From Pyrinomonadaceae bacterium (GTDB taxonomy: Bacteria > Acidobacteriota > Blastocatellia > Pyrinomonadales > Pyrinomonadaceae), in the NCBI GenBank assembly GCA_018060305.1, contig JAGOWF010000167.1, forward strand, positions 1-6,229: a stretch of DNA of 6,229 nucleotides, written 5' to 3'. The position numbers were made by a program, and so were the translations under genes. Position 1 is the stretch's first letter; every line of letters starts with the position of its first letter. The notes beneath the pieces were generated by a model. It had not been told where the DNA came from. It searched no databases and saw only the letters and a program-made list of their open reading frames with translations. Positions 4,223 to 6,229 of the stretch are shown piece by piece.

Positions 4223-6229
4223 GACTCAACGGGTCGCCGGGCGTTACGGTGAGATCGCCATCGAGGGCATCGACCGTGAACTTCATCGCTACCTTCCATT
4301 CGTTGGTGATAGGCAACTTGACCTTTTGGTCGATGTGGCGTTTTAGGAATCGGGCGCCGTAGGCCGGCGAATAGCCTTTTTCGGTCAGCAGGTCGAGGGC
4401 CGCTTCGGTGATCTCGACGAGCTTGCCCTGGCGTTCCATATTTCGCTGGATCTTGGTCAGGTAGAGCTTTGCGATCTCGCGAACCTCGTCGAGCGTGAGC
4501 GGCGAGAATACGATGATCTCGTCAATGCGGTTGCGAAACTCGGGTGTAAAGCGCGTCTCGGCGGCCTTCATCGCCTCGCCCTTGATCTGCTTGATCTCAC
4601 CGAGCGACTTCTGGCCAAAGCCGAGCGGCTTTTCGTATCGCTTGAAATTCTCACTGCCGAGATTTGACGTCATTATGACTATCGCGTCAGAGAGGTAAAC
4701 CTTCTTGCCGCGTCCATCCGTGATCCAGCCCTCGTCAAAGGCCTGGAGGAAGATGTTCATCAGATATGGCGACGCTTTTTCGACCTCGTCGAGCAGCAGC
4801 ACCGTGTAAGGGTTGTCGCGAAGCTGCTCGGTAAGAATGCCGCCGCGTTCGCTGCCGACGATGCCGCGCGGCATGCCGATGAGCTTTTCGATACCGATCG
4901 TGCCGTCACCGTATTCGCTCATATCGATACGGATCATCTTTGATTCGTCACCAAACATGAACTCCGCCACGGCCTTGGCAAGTTCGGTCTTGCCCACGCC
5001 GGTCGGCCCGAGGAACAGAAGGACGCCGTCGGGCGCGTAATGGTTCTCCTTGAGCGGGCCTTTATTGAGACGTAATCTTTCGGCGACAGCCGTGACAGCT
5101 TCTTTTTGGCCTATGACACGCCTGCCGAGGTCGGCCTCCATCGCGGAGAATCTATCGCTCGTATCGCGATAGATCATGTCCTTTGGGATGCGCGATTCCT
5201 GGCTGATGACGTCGATGATGTGTTCAGGGCGGACTATCATTGCCTCCGGCTCATTGATCTCAACCTTGACCGAGGCCGTATCGAGCCAGCCGATGGCTTT
5301 GTCGGGCAGGTGCAGATTGCGGATGTATTTCGGCGACATTTCTAGGGCCGTGTCGATCGCCTCGTCAGAGATGCTTACGGAATAATTCTTCTCAAGCCTC
5401 GATCTAAGGCCCATCAGGATCTCGCGTGTCTCGTCTATCGAAGGCTCGGCAACCTTTACGAGACGAAAGCGGCGCGCCAACGCCTCGTCCTCGCTGATGT
5501 ATTCCTTATACTCCGTCATCGTCGTCGCGCCGATGATCCGCAGTTCGCCGCGAGCCAGCGACGATTTGAACATATTCGCGGCGTCACTCGTTGTGCCCAT
5601 CGCAGCACCGGCACCGATGATAGAGTGCGCCTCATCGATAAAGAGGACGATGTGGTCCTTTTCCTTGACCTCGTCAATGATGCCTTTAATGCGTTCCTCA
5701 AACATGCCCCGCAGCATCGTGCCCGCAACGAGGCCGCCCATCTGAAGCTGAACGATGTGCGTGTTGCGCAGGCGGGACGGGAGCTTTTCCGGCTCCAATT
5801 CGATCAGCCGCGCAAGCCCCTCGACGACAGCGGTCTTGCCCACGCCCGGCTCGCCGACGAGCATCGGCGAGTTTGACCGCTCACGGTGCGAGAGGATCTC
5901 GATCATTTGATGGATCTCTTTCTCCCGGCCGATGGTCGGCGGGATCTTGTCTTGGCGGGCGAGCTTATTCAGCGAGACGCCGAAATGCCGCAGGAAGCTG
6001 GGCAGCTCGTATTTTTGCCTGACGCGTTCCTCGTCCTTCTCACGTTTCTTGATCCGCGTGCGGGCGATCTGTGCGACCTCATCTGAGGGAACGCCGAGAT
6101 TCTGCAAAACGTCGTTGAGTATGCTTCGTTCGTCATTGGACAAAACATAGAAGATATCGCCGCTGTCGATAACACGCCGCCCCTGCGAACGCGCACGGTC
6201 CATCGCTCGTTTGAACAGCTCCGTTGTTT
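4215..6229 (-). CDS. Clp/Hsp100 ATPase with divergent pore loops, partial
   Basis: Two-domain AAA+ unfoldase of the ClpA/ClpC type, open to the right edge: codons continue upstream of Met at 6203 (TTELFKRA precedes it), so the true start lies outside. Numbering from that Met: 1-45 resemble a second Clp N-repeat. D1 has Walker A GEPGVGKT (117-124), Walker B VLFIDE (186-191), GATT (225-228) and arginine finger RRF (244-246). D2 has GPTGVGKT (399-406), LLLDE (469-473), sensor Asn514, TPEFRNRID (553-561) and sensor-2 GAR (616-618). LGF (527-529) sits where the ClpP-binding loop lies in ClpA/ClpC. There is no ClpB or ClpC middle domain between D1 and D2. The usual pore-loop tyrosines are replaced: KYRG by MLRG (163-166) and GYVGY by GIVGS (447-451). 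The conserved DEA after LPDKAI is LDTA (307-310). The ATPase should be active; whether it threads substrate in the usual way is open. Probably a ClpP partner. Confidence 0.88.
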   Translation of the reverse strand, partial: TTELFKRAMDRARSQGRRVIDSGDIFYVLSNDERSILNDVLQNLGVPSDEVAQIARTRIKKREKDEERVRQKYELPSFLRHFGVSLNKLARQDKIPPTIGREKEIHQMIEILSHRERSNSPMLVGEPGVGKTAVVEGLARLIELEPEKLPSRLRNTHIVQLQMGGLVAGTMLRGMFEERIKGIIDEVKEKDHIVLFIDEAHSIIGAGAAMGTTSDAANMFKSSLARGELRIIGATTMTEYKEYISEDEALARRFRLVKVAEPSIDETREILMGLRSRLEKNYSVSISDEAIDTALEMSPKYIRNLHLPDKAIGWLDTASVKVEINEPEAMIVRPEHIIDVISQESRIPKDMIYRDTSDRFSAMEADLGRRVIGQKEAVTAVAERLRLNKGPLKENHYAPDGVLLFLGPTGVGKTELAKAVAEFMFGDESKMIRIDMSEYGDGTIGIEKLIGMPRGIVGSERGGILTEQLRDNPYTVLLLDEVEKASPYLMNIFLQAFDEGWITDGRGKKVYLSDAIVIMTSNLGSENFKRYEKPLGFGQKSLGEIKQIKGEAMKAAETRFTPEFRNRIDEIIVFSPLTLDEVREIAKLYLTKIQRNMERQGKLVEITEAALDLLTEKGYSPAYGARFLKRHIDQKVKLPITNEWKVAMKFTVDALDGDLTVTPGDPLSLN

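Noticed and set aside
4218..4230. GTTGA-GAC-TCAAC as a bidirectional terminator between the convergent genes
   Set aside because: The stem has only five pairs and no T-tract follows on either strand.
4215..6229. ClpB or ClpV (type VI secretion) identity for the Clp protein
   Set aside because: No M-domain is present, the LGF loop favours a ClpP partner, and no type VI secretion genes are in the window; only the LDTA motif recalls ClpV.

Overview
The window looks like a piece of an Acidobacteriota-type chromosome or metagenomic contig, possibly Blastocatellia. This is inferred from moderate GC content, a long gene-free stretch packed with palindromic REP-like elements, a secreted protein of a type I associate with that phylum, and several toxin-antitoxin cassettes. 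No rRNA or other taxonomic marker is present, so the assignment is tentative.

Layout. Positions 1-1195 hold no credible gene. They contain hairpins with TNNA loops, a 229-bp inverted-repeat element (216-444), a nested palindrome cluster (534-658), a 52-nt direct repeat (748-799 and 1057-1108), a 25-nt direct repeat (471-495 and 852-876) and a second head-to-head REP-like pair (918-1047). Next come five minus-strand genes, read from right to left: a VapB-like antitoxin (3236-2976), a VapC PIN toxin (2976-2611), a secreted protein of unknown function whose start overlaps vapC (2653-1829), a terminator, then a DUF4258 toxin-like gene (1732-1415) and a YgiT/MqsA-like antitoxin without zinc cysteines (1411-1196). 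Divergent from vapB is a plus-strand family 2 glycosyltransferase (3401-4222). It converges on, and overlaps by 8 bp, a large Clp/Hsp100 ATPase on the minus strand (4215 to beyond 6229, 5' end missing).

Functional reading. Two different type II toxin-antitoxin cassettes bracket one secreted protein. Each has its own promoter with a palindrome placed where a self-repressing antitoxin could bind: between -35 and -10 for vapBC, and between the -10 box and the start codon for the DUF4258 module. The DUF4258 gene appears to be transcribed without a leader. The Clp ATPase keeps both ATPase sites and a ClpP-docking-type LGF loop. It lacks a middle domain, and both substrate-gripping pore-loop tyrosines are replaced by aliphatic residues, which makes it the most unusual protein here. 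The glycosyltransferase probably acts in surface polysaccharide or LPS assembly. I see no clear new multi-gene system; the best candidates for follow-up are the pore-loop-divergent Clp, the start-codon palindrome and the repeat architecture.
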